Below, in pieces: positions 44,370 through 54,206 of a DNA stretch of 64,000 nucleotides. The position numbers were made by a program, and so were the translations under genes. The notes under the pieces were generated by a model. The model worked only from the letters and a program-made list of their open reading frames with translations, was not told the DNA's origin and searched no databases. Source of the stretch: Sphingomonas sp. dw_22 (lineage in GTDB: Bacteria; Pseudomonadota; Alphaproteobacteria; Sphingomonadales; Sphingomonadaceae). Where the stretch lies: the NCBI RefSeq assembly GCF_018449795.1, contig NZ_JAAVVE010000013.1, positions 1-64,000 of the forward strand, read 5' to 3'. Positions within the stretch are counted from its first letter, which is position 1, and each line of letters starts with the position of its first letter.

Positions 44370-46322
44370 TCAGAAGCGTGCCCGGAAGCCGGCATAGAAG
44401 CTGCGGCCGAGCGTGCCGTAGCGGCGGGCGGTCTCGTAATACTCGTCGAACAGATTCTCGACGCGGCCGAACAGCTTCAGCTCCTTGCTGATCGGCAATT
44501 CGGCGCGCAGGTCGACCAGCGTGTAGGCGGCGTTCTCCAGCGGGGCGACGGTGGCGCTGGTCTGCGCGGTGTCGAGCGTCTTGCCCGACCAGCGCACGGC
44601 CACCCCGGTCGAGAGGCCGAACGGCCAGGCATAGGTCGCCGAACCGTTGGCGGCGTTGCGCGGGCGGCGGGGCAACTGGTTGCCGAAATCGACGCCCAGC
44701 GAGCGGTCCTCCGACACTGTCCAGGTGTAGTTGCCGTCCAGGCTGAACCCGCCGAAGCGCAGCGCTCCCGCCACCTCGGCGCCATGCGCCTGGCTGCGCT
44801 GGATATTGGCGTAATAGCCCGAGCGCGGCGCCGTCGTGCCCGGCGTGAAGCAGAGCGGCGGCTTGTCGGTGGCGGGGCAGCCGCTGAACAGGATCAGGTT
44901 GGTCGTGGTGCGATCGAACCAGGTAGCGGAGAGCACGAGATGGCGGCCGAGCAGGTGCTGCTCGATACCGGCGTCCCAGCCGTGCGAGCGCTCGGGCTGG
45001 AGCGCCTGGTTCCCGTAATCGCTGAAGAGCTGGTAGAGCGTCGGTGCCTTGAAGCCCTCGCCATAGCTGGCGCGCAGCACGGTGTTGCCGCCGAACAGTG
45101 CCCAGGCCGCGCCGCCGCCCAGCACGTCATTATCGCCGAAGCTGCTGTGATGGTCGTGCCGCACGCCGCCGGAGACGGTCAGGCCGTCGACGATCGTGCC
45201 GTTGAGCTGGGCGTAATAGCTGTCGAGCGAGGCGTGGGCGCGGATCGTCGCATAGGCGGCATTGTTGTCGCCCGGCGAGGCGGAACGCATCTTCTGCTCC
45301 TCGCGCTCGGCGCCGAACACCAGCTTCCAGTTGCCCGGCAGCGCGAGGTTGCCCTGATACTGGTAGCTGCGGGTCTGGCCCTTGGCGTCGAAGCCCTGCG
45401 TGCGGATTTTGCGCGAGGGATTGAAGTTCTGGCGGACGGTGTCGCTCTGGCTGAACGCGATGCGATTGTTGAGCGCGCCGCCGAACAGGCCGGCGTTCAG
45501 CCCGGCATAGCCGATCCATTCCTCGTTGGTCGAATATTCGGGGCTGTCGGGCACGGTGCCCGAGCTGTCGATATCGGTCTGGCTGCTCGAATAATAGCCG
45601 CGCAGATCGATCGAGACATTCTCGGCCAGCCGTACGCCCACTCGGCCGGTGCCGCTGACATTGTGATAGGGATCGTTCTCGTTCCCGCCATAGCGCGGGC
45701 TGATTGCCGAGATGCCCTGTGTCGAGAAGGCGCTGCCGGCGAAGCGGAAATCGACGGCGCCGTCATGTCCGCCGATCGCGGCGCGGGCATTGACCGTCTG
45801 GCGCGAGCCGCCTTCGATATCCATCGATCCTTCGAGCGGCTCGGTCGGCGTCGCGGTGGCGATGTTGACCACGCCGCCGATCGCCTGGCTGCCCCACAGG
45901 ATCGATTGCGGCCCGCGCAATATCTCGATCCGAGATGCATCGCCGGTGAGCAGATTGGCGAAATTATAGCCGCCGCCGGTGGAGGAGGCGTCGGCGAGTT
46001 TCACGCCGTCGAGCACCACCACGGTCTGGTCGGTCTCGGCGCCGCGGATGCGGACCTGGGTGGCGGTGCCGAAGCCGCCGTTGCGGCTGATGCTGACGCC
46101 CGGCGTGCGGGCCAGCAGATCGGAGACGATCGGCGCCTGGGAGCGGTCGATCTCCTCCTTGTCGAGCACGGTGATCGTCGAGGCGATCCGATCGAGCGGC
46201 AGCGGCGTGCGCAGCGCGGTGACGACGATTTCGTCGTCCGGTGCCGCGGGCGCTTCCTGTGCGAAAGCGGGTGCGGACAGCGTGGAGAGGAGCAGAAAGC
46301 CGGTCTGGAATTGAAAGCGCAT
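44370..46322 (-). CDS. btuB: BtuB-type TonB-dependent cobalamin receptor
   Basis: This receptor imports cobalamin or other corrinoids across the outer membrane. The 650-residue protein has a signal peptide (FLLLSTLSAPAFAQ), TonB box-like DEIVVTALRTPLPLDRIASTIT (recognised core EIVVTALRTPLP), a plug with QAPIVSDLLARTPGVSISRNGG and SRIEILRGPQSILWGSQAIGGVVN, and a 22-strand-size barrel ending in FYAGFRARF. The start at 46322 lies 148 bp downstream of a cobalamin riboswitch, which supports the substrate. It is the first gene of a ten-gene operon extending to cobU. Confidence 0.94.
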   Translation of the reverse strand: MRFQFQTGFLLLSTLSAPAFAQEAPAAPDDEIVVTALRTPLPLDRIASTITVLDKEEIDRSQAPIVSDLLARTPGVSISRNGGFGTATQVRIRGAETDQTVVVLDGVKLADASSTGGGYNFANLLTGDASRIEILRGPQSILWGSQAIGGVVNIATATPTEPLEGSMDIEGGSRQTVNARAAIGGHDGAVDFRFAGSAFSTQGISAISPRYGGNENDPYHNVSGTGRVGVRLAENVSIDLRGYYSSSQTDIDSSGTVPDSPEYSTNEEWIGYAGLNAGLFGGALNNRIAFSQSDTVRQNFNPSRKIRTQGFDAKGQTRSYQYQGNLALPGNWKLVFGAEREEQKMRSASPGDNNAAYATIRAHASLDSYYAQLNGTIVDGLTVSGGVRHDHHSSFGDNDVLGGGAAWALFGGNTVLRASYGEGFKAPTLYQLFSDYGNQALQPERSHGWDAGIEQHLLGRHLVLSATWFDRTTTNLILFSGCPATDKPPLCFTPGTTAPRSGYYANIQRSQAHGAEVAGALRFGGFSLDGNYTWTVSEDRSLGVDFGNQLPRRPRNAANGSATYAWPFGLSTGVAVRWSGKTLDTAQTSATVAPLENAAYTLVDLRAELPISKELKLFGRVENLFDEYYETARRYGTLGRSFYAGFRARF

Positions 46323-46469
46323 ATGATCCCTCGGTCGTTGACATGACCGCTCGGGACCGAAGGGCAGGGGCGCACACGACTCCCGCCCGCACGAACCCGC
46401 GCGGCGATCGTCGTTGCTCGAGGAAACCCTCGCTCGACCGGCACACCCTGTCCGGACGAAGAACGACCG

Positions 46470-46630
46470 CGACGGGCAGGTCTCCTGGCTCACGGGTCAA
46501 TGCCGGTTCGGGCCGCCTTCTCAGGATCCTGGGATCCCAATGGCATGTGGCCGATGGCTCGCCGCTTACAGTTGCAGGGGCAGCCGGGGTTTCGAACCCC
46601 GTTCCCTTTTGATCCCTCTCGGGAACCTGT
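46470..46630 (-). ncRNA. Cobalamin riboswitch upstream of btuB
   Basis: Read on the minus strand, it starts with GGTTCCC near 46627 and contains AAAAGGGAA, the conserved GCCCCTGCAACTGTAAGCGG core, GCCATTGGG-like P6 elements and ACCCGTGAGCCAGGAGACCT, ending in the B12 box AGCCAGGAGACCTGCC at 46475-46490. It should repress btuB and the downstream cob genes when adenosylcobalamin is plentiful. It lies 28 bp after the cobB stop codon. Confidence 0.95.
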
Positions 46631-46657
46631 CGCGACGCGGTCGTTACGGGCTTTGCG

Positions 46658-47962
46658 TCAGGCGATCAAGTGGAAGAAGCTGCCGGTGACATTGCCCGCC
46701 CGGTGACCGGCGGGCGGCAGGGCGTTGCCCTCGGCATCGGCCATGTCGGCGAGCGGTTCGCCTTCGGAGGCGGTGATCGTCGCATAGTGGAATTCGTGGC
46801 CGAACAGCTCCCGGCCGGCGGGGGCGAAGCCGGCGTCGTGGCGCAGCGTCGCTCGGCGATAGCCGAGAGTGAGCTTGCGGCGGGCCATGCTGGTATCGAC
46901 CGGTAACAGGCCAGCCATGGCATGGGTGGTGCCGTCGGCATCCTGGAGCGTGCGGCCCAGCACCATATAGCCGCCGCACTCGCCATGGACCGGGCGGGTC
47001 GCCGCGAAGGTGCGCAGTCCGGTGAGGAAGCCCCGATTGGCGGCGATCCGCGCGGCGCGGAGTTCGGGATAGCCGCCGGGGAGCCAGCAGGCGTCGCAAT
47101 CCTCCGCCGGCGCGTCGTCGGCGAGCGGGGAGAAGAAACGAAGTTCGGCGCCTGCCGCGCGCCATGCGTCGAGCAGGTGCGGATAGAGGAAGGAGAAGGC
47201 GTCGTCGCGCGCCACCGCGATGCGCTGGCCGGGAGGACGGACTGCCAGCGGTGGGAGCGGGGCACGGGCGGTGGGCGAGGCGGCCGCGCGGATCGCGTCG
47301 AGGTCACATTGGCCCGCGATCCGGTCGGCGATCGCATCGATCCGGGCGTCGATCCCTTCGGTCTCGCCCGCCTGGACCAGCCCGAGGTGCCGCTCGGGCA
47401 ACGCCATTGCATCATCCCGCCGGATCGTGCCGAGCAGCGGCAGGGCGATCCGCGCGAAGCCGTCCTCGATCATCCGGGCATGGCGTTCGCTGGCGACGCG
47501 GTTGACGATGATGCCGGCGATGCGCGGTGCGCCGGGGAAGGTAGCGCAGCCGTGCGCGATGGCCGCGATCGACTGCGCGGCGGCGCGTGCATCGATCACC
47601 AGCAGCATCGGCCAGTCGAGCAGTCGTGCGATGTCGGCCGGCGCGCCCGATCGGCCGGCGGCTCGCGCGCCGTCGAACAGGCCCATCGCGCCCTCGGCGA
47701 TCACCAGATCGGCATTCTCCGCCGCGCGAGCCGCGAGCCCGCGCAGCAGCGGCACCTCCATCGCGAACCCGTCGAGATTGACCGAGGCATGGCCGATCGC
47801 GGCCCGATGGAAGGCCGGGTCGATATAGTCCGGCCCGCATTTCGCGCCCTTCACGCGCAGTCCCCGCCGGGCAAAGGCGCGCTGGAGACCGATCGTCAGC
47901 ATCGTCTTGCCCGCGCCTGATTGCGGCGCTCCGATCACCAGCCCCGGCGCGAGCGGAGCCAT
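46658..47962 (-). CDS. cobB: Cobyrinic acid a,c-diamide synthase
   Basis: CobB amidates the a and c side chains of (hydrogeno)cobyrinic acid using ATP and glutamine. The 434 residues include the P-loop VIGAPQSGAGKTMLTIGL, KCGPDYIDPAFHR, EGAMGLFDGA and a C-terminal glutamine amidotransferase domain with LPGGYPEL, catalytic Cys in VHGECGGYMVLG and the terminal GNVTGSFFHL. It overlaps the cobO stop by 1 bp (TGATG). Corrin-ring genes are not in the window, so whether it acts in de novo synthesis or salvage is unclear. Confidence 0.96.
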   Translation of the reverse strand: MAPLAPGLVIGAPQSGAGKTMLTIGLQRAFARRGLRVKGAKCGPDYIDPAFHRAAIGHASVNLDGFAMEVPLLRGLAARAAENADLVIAEGAMGLFDGARAAGRSGAPADIARLLDWPMLLVIDARAAAQSIAAIAHGCATFPGAPRIAGIIVNRVASERHARMIEDGFARIALPLLGTIRRDDAMALPERHLGLVQAGETEGIDARIDAIADRIAGQCDLDAIRAAASPTARAPLPPLAVRPPGQRIAVARDDAFSFLYPHLLDAWRAAGAELRFFSPLADDAPAEDCDACWLPGGYPELRAARIAANRGFLTGLRTFAATRPVHGECGGYMVLGRTLQDADGTTHAMAGLLPVDTSMARRKLTLGYRRATLRHDAGFAPAGRELFGHEFHYATITASEGEPLADMADAEGNALPPAGHRAGNVTGSFFHLIA

Positions 47963-48570
47963 CAGAATTCGATCCCCTTCTGTGCCTTCACGCCCGATCG
48001 GAAGGGGTGCTTCACCTGCACCATCTCGGTGACCAAGTCCGCTGCCTCGATCAGCGCATTGGGCGCGTTGCGGCCGGTGACGATGACATGCTTCATCGGC
48101 GCGCGATCCATCAGCCCCGCGACGACTTCCTCCACCGGCAGATATTCGTAGCGCAGCACGATGTTGAGCTCATCGGCGACCACCATCGCGATCTCGGGAT
48201 CGGCGATCATCCGCCTGACCTCCTCCCAGCCGGCGCGTGCCCATGCGATGTCGCGGGCCCGGTCCTGCGTGTCCCAGGTGAAGCCTTCGCCCATCACCTT
48301 GTGCTCGATCTGCCCGGGAAAGGCCGAATAGACCGCCTTCTCGCCGGTCGCCCAGCCGCCCTTGATGAACTGGACGACGCCTACTTTCATCCCGTGACCC
48401 AGCGCGCGGCAGACCATGCCGAAGGCGGCGGTGGACTTGCCCTTGCCCTTGCCGGTGTGGACGATCAGCAGGCCCTTTTCCTGCGTCTTGTCCACCATGA
48501 TCTTGGCGCGCGCCGCCTGGCGTTTCTTCGCCTTGGCATTGTGGGCGGCGTCGATCTCGTCTTCGGTCAT
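47962..48570 (-). CDS. cobO: Corrinoid adenosyltransferase (CobO/CobA type)
   Basis: CobO transfers the 5'-deoxyadenosyl group from ATP to cob(I)yrinic acid a,c-diamide and other corrinoids. The 202-residue protein has the P-loop HTGKGKGKSTAAFG near residue 45, VQFIKGGWATGEK, VVADELNIVLRY and VIVTGRNAP. Start 48570 gives MTEDEIDAAHNAKAKKRQ, the usual charged N-terminus. It is the first gene after a cobalamin riboswitch. Confidence 0.96.
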   Translation of the reverse strand: MTEDEIDAAHNAKAKKRQAARAKIMVDKTQEKGLLIVHTGKGKGKSTAAFGMVCRALGHGMKVGVVQFIKGGWATGEKAVYSAFPGQIEHKVMGEGFTWDTQDRARDIAWARAGWEEVRRMIADPEIAMVVADELNIVLRYEYLPVEEVVAGLMDRAPMKHVIVTGRNAPNALIEAADLVTEMVQVKHPFRSGVKAQKGIEF

Positions 48571-48689
48571 GTCCGTTCTGCTCCCGCGACAGGACGCGGC
48601 GCCCGGCGCAGGCCGGACGCTTCGCCCGATGATGATGTCGCCCAACGGAGGACCGTGCCCTGGCCATTCCCTGGACCGGGCAAGAGCGA

Positions 48690-48865
48690 CCCGCGCCGGC
48701 AGGTCTCCTGGCTTGCGGGTCGTCGCCGGGCGGAGCCGCCTTCTCGGGATCGCTCCCAATGGCATATGGTCCCATGGCTCGCCGCGCACAGTTGCAGGGA
48801 CAGCCGCGGCTTGCCGGACGCAGAAAGCGCCCGCCGCATTCCCTTTTCAGCCCCGAGGGGCACCG
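48690..48865 (-). ncRNA. Cobalamin riboswitch upstream of cobO-cobB
   Basis: On the minus strand it runs from GGTGCCCC (near 48864) through AAAAGGGAA, the core TGTCCCTGCAACTGTG, GCGGCGAGCC, GCCATTGGGA and GAAGGCGG to the B12 box AGCCAGGAGACCTGCC at 48698-48713. It occupies most of the 405-bp gap between cobO and the divergent Rrf2 gene; the rest (48866-48975) shows no gene. Confidence 0.95.
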
Positions 48866-48975
48866 GCACAGTCGAGGAATATCTTCCTCGCCGCCGGGCC
48901 TACAGTGCACGGGATCGGAACGCCAGCACCAGTCTCGATTGAAACGCGCGAGCCGCGCGCGCATAGAGCCCCGGC

Positions 48976-49419
48976 ATGCTCTCGCAGAAGTCCCGCTACA
49001 CGATCCGCGCGCTCCAGCATCTTGCCGACCGATACGGGCAGGGGCCGGTGCCGCTGGCCGAGATCGTGGCGAGGCAGAACATCCCGGCCAAGTTCCTGAC
49101 CGTCATCCTCTCCGAGATGAATCGCGAGGGGCTGGTCGCCTCGCAGCGGGGCCGCGACGGCGGCTATATGCTGGCGAAGCCGCCCGAGCAGGTGCGGATC
49201 GGCGATCTGGTGCGCATGACGCACGGCTCGCTCGCGCTGGTCCCCTGTGCGAGCCGCTTCCGCTATGAGCGCTGCGACAATTGCGTGACCGAGGCGGAAT
49301 GCCGCCTCCACAAGCTGATGCTCTATCTGCGCGACGAGACGGCGCGCATTCTGGACGGCGTTACCCTCGCCAATCCGCTGCCCGAGGCACTAAACTCTAC
49401 TTACGCACTAGACAATTAA
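48976..49419 (+). CDS. Rrf2-family transcriptional regulator
   Basis: The 147-residue protein has an N-terminal winged HTH ([21 protein letters not shown], then [43 protein letters not shown]) and a Cys-containing segment [22 protein letters not shown], which could bind an Fe-S cluster. The family includes IscR, NsrR, RirA and the cysteine regulator CymR. It is directly upstream of ssuD, and its 3' end contains an operator-like sequence shared with two promoters of the organosulfur cluster. Inference: a sulfur- or cysteine-status regulator of this region. Confidence 0.88.
   Translation: MLSQKSRYTIRALQHLADRYGQGPVPLAEIVARQNIPAKFLTVILSEMNREGLVASQRGRDGGYMLAKPPEQVRIGDLVRMTHGSLALVPCASRFRYERCDNCVTEAECRLHKLMLYLRDETARILDGVTLANPLPEALNSTYALDN
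49393..49415. promoter_or_regulatory. Sulfur-cluster operator, copy 3 (upstream of ssuD)
   Basis: AACTCTA-N9-TAGACAA is a weaker match to the ATCTCTA-N9-TAGAGAT sites at 57925 and 59077, keeping the spacing exactly. It overlaps the last codons of the Rrf2 gene and lies 70 bp before ssuD. Confidence 0.45.
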
Positions 49420-49484
49420 TCCTGCTTTGCCGGCGCGCGCCGGAAACGCTTGCCTGTGGCATCTCAAGGGCAGGAGTGCAGGCT

Positions 49485-50699
49485 ATGTCGGGTATCGTCG
49501 GTTCGGCTTCGGGGGCGGCGGATCGCAGCCCCCTGAGCTTCCTCTGGTTCATCCCCTCGGGCGGCGACAATCGCCGGCTCGCCTGGCCTGAGGGCGAGCG
49601 CGCGCCCGATCCCGAATATCTGCGCCAGGTGGCGGTGGCGGCCGATCGGCTCGGCTATTACGGCGTGCTGATGCCGACCGGCGCGATGTGCGCCGATGCC
49701 TGGATCACCGCAGCCTCGATCGCTCCCTTCACCGAGAATCTGCGGCTGCTGGTGGCGCTGCGCCCCGGCCTCACCGCGCCGGCCGAGGCGGTGCGGCAGG
49801 CGGCGGCGCTCGACCGGCTCTTGAACGGCCGCGCGCTGCTCAACGTCGTCACCGGCGGCAGCCCCCAGGCGCTGGCGCAGGACGGCATCTTCCTCGATCA
49901 CACCCAGCGCTATCATCAGACCGCCGAGTTCCTAGACATCTGGCGCAAGCTCGCGCGCGGCGAGACGGTGACGCAGCAGGGCGAATATCTCGGCATCGAG
50001 AACGGGCGGCTGCTCTTCCCCTTCGTGCAGGAGCCGCATGCGCCGATCTGGTTCGGCGGTTCGTCCGAGATCGCGCGGGAGATCGCGGCGGAGCATGTCG
50101 ACGTCTATCTCGCCTGGGGCGAGCCGCCGGCGCAGCTCAAGGAGATCATCGACGATGTCCGCGAGCGCGCCGTGCGGCGGGGGCGCACGATCCGCTTCGG
50201 GCTGCGCATCCACTTCATCGTCCGCGAGACCGAAGGTGAGGCATGGGATGCCGCCAACGATCTGATCCGCCATGTCACCGACGAGCAGATCGCGCTGTTC
50301 CAGGGCTATCTGACCAAGGGCAGCGATTCGGTCGGCCAGGCGCGGATGCAGGCGCTGCACAAGGGGAGCCGCGCCAATCTGGAGATCGCGCCGAACCTGT
50401 GGGCGGGCATCGGGCTGGTGCGCACCGGCGCGGGCACGGCACTGGTCGGCGATCCGGAGACGGTGGCCGAGCGGCTTCAGGAATATGCCGATATCGGCAT
50501 CGATACGATCATCGGCTCGGGCTATCCGCATCTGGAGGAAGCCTATCGGGTGGCTGAGCTGTTGTTCCCGAAGCTCAACCTGCCGCATCGCCGCGGCGCA
50601 ACACTGCCGCCACTCCGGCCTTTCTTCACACCCGCCGAAGTCCGCCAAGCGGCGGAGGGCCTGAAGCAGGAGCCGGTCCCCGCCGGCCGCTTCACCTGA
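49485..50699 (+). CDS. ssuD: FMNH2-dependent alkanesulfonate monooxygenase (SsuD-type)
   Basis: SsuD desulfonates alkanesulfonates, releasing sulfite, with reduced flavin from a separate reductase. The 404-residue luciferase-like protein shows [82 protein letters not shown] (recognised core NVVTGGSP), [14 protein letters not shown] and [24 protein letters not shown] (core [12 protein letters not shown]). The start at 49485 follows AGGAG. No flavin reductase is encoded in the window. Confidence 0.93.
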   Translation: MSGIVGSASGAADRSPLSFLWFIPSGGDNRRLAWPEGERAPDPEYLRQVAVAADRLGYYGVLMPTGAMCADAWITAASIAPFTENLRLLVALRPGLTAPAEAVRQAAALDRLLNGRALLNVVTGGSPQALAQDGIFLDHTQRYHQTAEFLDIWRKLARGETVTQQGEYLGIENGRLLFPFVQEPHAPIWFGGSSEIAREIAAEHVDVYLAWGEPPAQLKEIIDDVRERAVRRGRTIRFGLRIHFIVRETEGEAWDAANDLIRHVTDEQIALFQGYLTKGSDSVGQARMQALHKGSRANLEIAPNLWAGIGLVRTGAGTALVGDPETVAERLQEYADIGIDTIIGSGYPHLEEAYRVAELLFPKLNLPHRRGATLPPLRPFFTPAEVRQAAEGLKQEPVPAGRFT

Positions 50700-50704
50700 A
50701 GCAA

Positions 50705-50737
50705 AAATCCTCCCTGAGCTTTGCTCGGGGAGGATTT
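50705..50737. terminator. Bidirectional terminator between ssuD and ssuB
   Basis: AAATCCTCCC-T-GAGC-TTT-GCTC-G-GGGAGGATTT is an almost perfectly paired hairpin with A/T-rich ends on both sides. It lies between the convergent ssuD and ssuB genes, 5 bp after the first and 3 bp after the second. Confidence 0.85.
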
Positions 50738-50739
50738 GA

Positions 50740-51495
50740 TTAGCGGCCCAGCAGCCGATCGAGGATCAGCCCTTCGAGCCCGGCCAGCTCGGCGTCGCCG
50801 TGACGGCGCGGGCGGGGGACGGGGATGGGCAGGTCGAGCGCGATCCGGCCCGCCTCCATCACGACGACGCGATCGGCCAGCGCCACCGCCTCGGCGACGT
50901 CATGCGTCACCAGCAGCGCCGAGAAGCCTTCGCTTGCCCAGACGGTCTCGACCAGTGCCTGCATCTCGATCCGGGTTAGCGCGTCGAGCGCGCCCAGCGG
51001 CTCGTCGAGCGCGAGCAGGCGCGGGCGGCTTATCAGCGCACGGGCGAGCGCCACGCGCTGGCGCTGGCCCCCCGAGAGCGCCGCGGGCCATTCCTCTGCC
51101 TTGTCGGCTAGGCCGACCTCGGCAAGGCGCGCGTCGATCAGCCGGTCGCGCTCGGCGCGGTCGAGCCCGGCCGGCGCCCCCACCGCGACATTGTCGCGCA
51201 CGCTGGCCCAGGGCAGCAGGCGCGGCTCCTGAAAGACTAGGCGCGCGGCGGCGCGATCGACGTCGATGCTGCCGCCGCCTGGCTGGATCAGGCCCATGAT
51301 CGCGCGCAGCAACGTGCTCTTGCCGCAGCCCGATCGGCCGACGATCGCGACGAACTCGCCGGGGGAGATCGTCAGGCTGAGGCGATCGAGCACCTGGTTC
51401 TGGCCGAAGGCGACCGACAACTCGCGCACGGCGACCGGCGCGCCGGCGCTGGGGCGGCGGCCTTCCTCGATGAGACGAAGCGCGGGTGCGTTCAT
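50740..51495 (-). CDS. ssuB: Aliphatic sulfonate/taurine ABC transporter ATP-binding protein
   Basis: The 251-residue ABC ATPase energises sulfonate import. Walker [15 protein letters not shown]-loop [10 protein letters not shown], signature [15 protein letters not shown], Walker [13 protein letters not shown] and the switch His in [11 protein letters not shown] are all intact. Q-loop and length match SsuB/TauB. It is last in the operon, starting 3 bp after ssuC. Confidence 0.93.
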   Translation of the reverse strand: MNAPALRLIEEGRRPSAGAPVAVRELSVAFGQNQVLDRLSLTISPGEFVAIVGRSGCGKSTLLRAIMGLIQPGGGSIDVDRAAARLVFQEPRLLPWASVRDNVAVGAPAGLDRAERDRLIDARLAEVGLADKAEEWPAALSGGQRQRVALARALISRPRLLALDEPLGALDALTRIEMQALVETVWASEGFSALLVTHDVAEAVALADRVVVMEAGRIALDLPIPVPRPRRHGDAELAGLEGLILDRLLGR

Positions 51496-51498
51496 GGC

Positions 51499-52278
51499 TC
51501 AGGCCTTTGCATAAGCGGGGTTCCAGCGGAGCAGGCGGCGCTCCAGCGTGCGGGTCAGGCTGTCGGCGAGCTTGCCGAGCGCGGCATAGACGAAGATCGC
51601 GAGCACGATGATGTCGGTCTGGCTGAACTCGCGCGCCTGGGTCGCCATATAGCCGATGCCCGAATTGGCCGCGATCGTCTCGGCGACGATCAGCGTCAGC
51701 CACATGATGCCGAGGCCGAAGCGCAGGCCGACGAGGATCGAGGGCAGGGCGCCGGGGAAGATCACCCGGCGGAACAGGGCCCAGCGGTTCATGCCGTAGA
51801 TGCGGCCCATCTCGATGAGCTGCGGATCGACCGACACCACGCCGAGATAGGTGTTGAGATAGATGGGGAAGAAGATGCCCCAGGCGACCAGCAGGATCTT
51901 GGCCTGCTCGCCGATCCCGAACCACAGGATGACGAGCGGCAGCAGTGCGAGGTGCGGGATCGTCCGCACCATCTGCAGGGTCGGATCGAGCAGCCGCCGC
52001 GCGAAGGGCGAGAGGCCGCAGACCAGGCCGAGCACGAAGCTGATCGATCCGCCCGCGACCAGCCCGGTCAGCGCGCGGGCGGTGCTCACCGCGAGGTGAT
52101 GTAGCAGCTCGCCGTCCGCGGTCAGCTCGGCCCCGGCCTTCACGACCGCCGTGGGGGCGGGCAGGATCTGCGAGGGCAGCAGGCCAGCCATGGAAGCGAT
52201 CTGCCAGATCGCGAGCAGCCCCACCGGCACGATCGCCGGGACGAGCGCGCTCTCCTTCCATGTTGCGGCGCGCGTCAT
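51499..52278 (-). CDS. ssuC: Aliphatic sulfonate ABC transporter permease
   Basis: This inner-membrane permease of 259 residues has about six TM helices. The EAA loop is MGRIYGMNRWALFRRVIFPGALPSILVGLRFGLG (core GMNRWALFRRVIFPGALP), followed by WLTLIVAET, typical of SsuC/TauC. Start 52278 overlaps the ssuA stop by ATGA. Confidence 0.93.
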   Translation of the reverse strand: MTRAATWKESALVPAIVPVGLLAIWQIASMAGLLPSQILPAPTAVVKAGAELTADGELLHHLAVSTARALTGLVAGGSISFVLGLVCGLSPFARRLLDPTLQMVRTIPHLALLPLVILWFGIGEQAKILLVAWGIFFPIYLNTYLGVVSVDPQLIEMGRIYGMNRWALFRRVIFPGALPSILVGLRFGLGIMWLTLIVAETIAANSGIGYMATQAREFSQTDIIVLAIFVYAALGKLADSLTRTLERRLLRWNPAYAKA

Positions 52279-53249
52279 GGCGCGGGCTTCCAGCCGGTCC
52301 AGGCCGCCTTGGCCGCATCGACCTTTTTCGGGAGCACGCCCGCGTCGAACAGATAGTCGGAGACCTTCTGCTGGTTGGCGATCACGTCCGGCGTGACCGG
52401 ATCGACCCGGAACAGGAAGTCCTTGTACCGCGCCAGCATCCCGTCGAGCACCGTGGGCGGCAGCCGCGTCGCCTTGGCCACCTGATCGCGATAATAGAGG
52501 CGATTGGCGTTGCCCCAGTTCGCCTCGGCGCGGAGTTCGTCGAGCGCGGCGCGCAGCACGTCGGTCCGCTCGCGGGTGAAGGCGCCGGAAGCGATGTAGA
52601 AGGCCGTGGTGTTGATCCCCGATGCGGGCAGCGGCACTTCGCGCGCGCCGCCGCGGATCTGGGCGAGGGTGAAGAACGGATCCCACACTACCCAGGCATC
52701 GACCGATCCATTGGCGAGCGCGGTCTGTGCATCGCCGGGGGCGAGATTGGCGACGGCGATGTCGCCAAGGCCGAGCCCCACCTGCTTCAGCGCCGCCGCG
52801 AGCGCAAATTCGGCCGCCGAGCCCTTGGTATAGGCGATCTTCTTGCCCTTGAGCTGGGCGAGGGTGGTGACGCTCGACTTGGACGGCACGAGCAGGCCGC
52901 TACCCACCAGTCCGGGAAAGCTCTGCGCGGCGACATAGAAGAGATCGGTGCCGGCGGCCTGGGCATAGGCGACGGGCGTGTCGCCAACGAGTCCGATGTC
53001 CACCGCCCCGGCACGGATCGCCTCGATCAGCGGCGGGCCGGAGGCGAACTCGACCCATTTGACCGGGCCGATGCCGCGCGCCTGAAGTCGCTTGGCGAAC
53101 TCGCCCCGCGTCTCGGCGAGGAAGGGAACGCCGTTCTTCTGCGTGGCGAAAACGACGTCCTTGCGCTCCGGCTTCGTGCCGCAAGCGGCGAGCGCGAGCC
53201 CGGCGGCGGTGCCGCCGAGCAGGGCGAGGGACTGGCGGCGCGTAATCAT
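52275..53249 (-). CDS. ssuA: Aliphatic sulfonate ABC transporter substrate-binding lipoprotein
   Basis: The 324-residue periplasmic binding protein starts [23 protein letters not shown]; the twin arginine followed by a lipobox (LAAC) suggests Tat export or a Sec lipoprotein anchored at the inner membrane. Family segments are [25 protein letters not shown] (core [17 protein letters not shown]), [16 protein letters not shown] and [13 protein letters not shown]. It is coupled to tauD by ATGA. The ligand is probably an alkanesulfonate or sulfate ester. Confidence 0.92.
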   Translation of the reverse strand: MITRRQSLALLGGTAAGLALAACGTKPERKDVVFATQKNGVPFLAETRGEFAKRLQARGIGPVKWVEFASGPPLIEAIRAGAVDIGLVGDTPVAYAQAAGTDLFYVAAQSFPGLVGSGLLVPSKSSVTTLAQLKGKKIAYTKGSAAEFALAAALKQVGLGLGDIAVANLAPGDAQTALANGSVDAWVVWDPFFTLAQIRGGAREVPLPASGINTTAFYIASGAFTRERTDVLRAALDELRAEANWGNANRLYYRDQVAKATRLPPTVLDGMLARYKDFLFRVDPVTPDVIANQQKVSDYLFDAGVLPKKVDAAKAAWTGWKPAP

Positions 53250-54187
53250 TCCGCCGCCTCCAGCAGGGGCTCGGGCTCCGGCTTGATCGCCCGGCTTTCG
53301 CGGCCGTCGACGCCCACCGGCACGTCGCCTGCCAGCGTCACGCGGCGCACGATGCGATGCTGCGCGCCGTAATCGTCGATCGCATAATGCTGGGTGGCGC
53401 GATTGTCCCAGATCGCCACGTCGCCTTCGCTCCAGCGCCAGCGCACGGTGTTCTCCAGCCGCGTGACATAGCTTTGCAGGCGATCGTAGAGCGCGCGCGA
53501 GTCCTGCGGCGGCACGCCGACGAACTGCTTGACGAAGCCACCGAGCAGCAGCGTCCGCTCGCCGCTTTCGGGATGGACGCGGACCACCGGATGCTCGGTC
53601 TCATAAACTATGCGGGCAAAGATCGCCGCGAACAACTTCCTCTGCTCCTCGGTCGCGTTGGGACGTTCGGCGGCATAGTCATAGGCATTGGTGTGGATGG
53701 CGCGTAGCCCGTCGGCGAGCTGGCGCAGCGGCTCGGGCAGGTCTTTGTACGCGGCGACGGTGTTGGCCCAGACCGTATCGCCGCCGGCCGGCGGGATCGT
53801 CACGGCGCGCAGCACCGAGGCGAAGGGATAGCCGGGGACGAAGGTGATGTCGGTATGCCAGTGATTGGCGCGCGCGCCGTGGTGCGAGTCCAGCTCGAAC
53901 AGAAAATTGCCGCGCGACGGCACGGTGGGGTGCTCGAACGGATCCCCGAAGGCGCGGCCGAACGCCTCTTGTCCTTCGTCATCGAGATGCTGCTGGCTGC
54001 GGAAGAACAGCACCTTGTGGCGCACCAGCGCGGCGCGGGCAGCCTTGAGCTGCTCGGGCGTGAGATCAGCCGAGAGCTTCAGCCCGCGCACCTCGGCGCC
54101 GATGCGGCCGCCGACCGGCACGATATCGAGCGGGATATCGGGATCGGGCGCGTTCAGATAGGCATTGAAGGCGGTAGAGACGGTCAT
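53246..54187 (-). CDS. TauD/TfdA family alpha-ketoglutarate-dependent dioxygenase
   Basis: The 313-residue non-haem Fe(II) dioxygenase has the HxD iron motif in NHWHTDITF (His111, Asp113), distal His in [13 protein letters not shown] and the 2-oxoglutarate Arg in [12 protein letters not shown]. Members oxidise taurine, alkanesulfonates or alkyl sulfate esters, releasing sulfite or sulfate. Start 54187 follows AAAGGAG. Position with ssuABC and a flavin monooxygenase fits sulfonate or sulfate-ester use; the exact substrate (taurine versus alkyl sulfate) cannot be decided. Confidence 0.9.
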   Translation of the reverse strand: MTVSTAFNAYLNAPDPDIPLDIVPVGGRIGAEVRGLKLSADLTPEQLKAARAALVRHKVLFFRSQQHLDDEGQEAFGRAFGDPFEHPTVPSRGNFLFELDSHHGARANHWHTDITFVPGYPFASVLRAVTIPPAGGDTVWANTVAAYKDLPEPLRQLADGLRAIHTNAYDYAAERPNATEEQRKLFAAIFARIVYETEHPVVRVHPESGERTLLLGGFVKQFVGVPPQDSRALYDRLQSYVTRLENTVRWRWSEGDVAIWDNRATQHYAIDDYGAQHRIVRRVTLAGDVPVGVDGRESRAIKPEPEPLLEAAE

Positions 54188-54206
54188 GGCAGGTCTCCTT
54201 TCGGTT

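Noticed and set aside
46580..46602. GGGGTTTCGAACCCC resembles a tRNA T-arm
   Set aside because: It is a stem-loop within the btuB cobalamin riboswitch; no acceptor, D or anticodon arms surround it.
54185..54199. AGGAGACCTGCC on the minus strand matches much of a B12 box
   Set aside because: It is the ribosome-binding site region of the tauD-family gene; none of the other riboswitch core elements is present.
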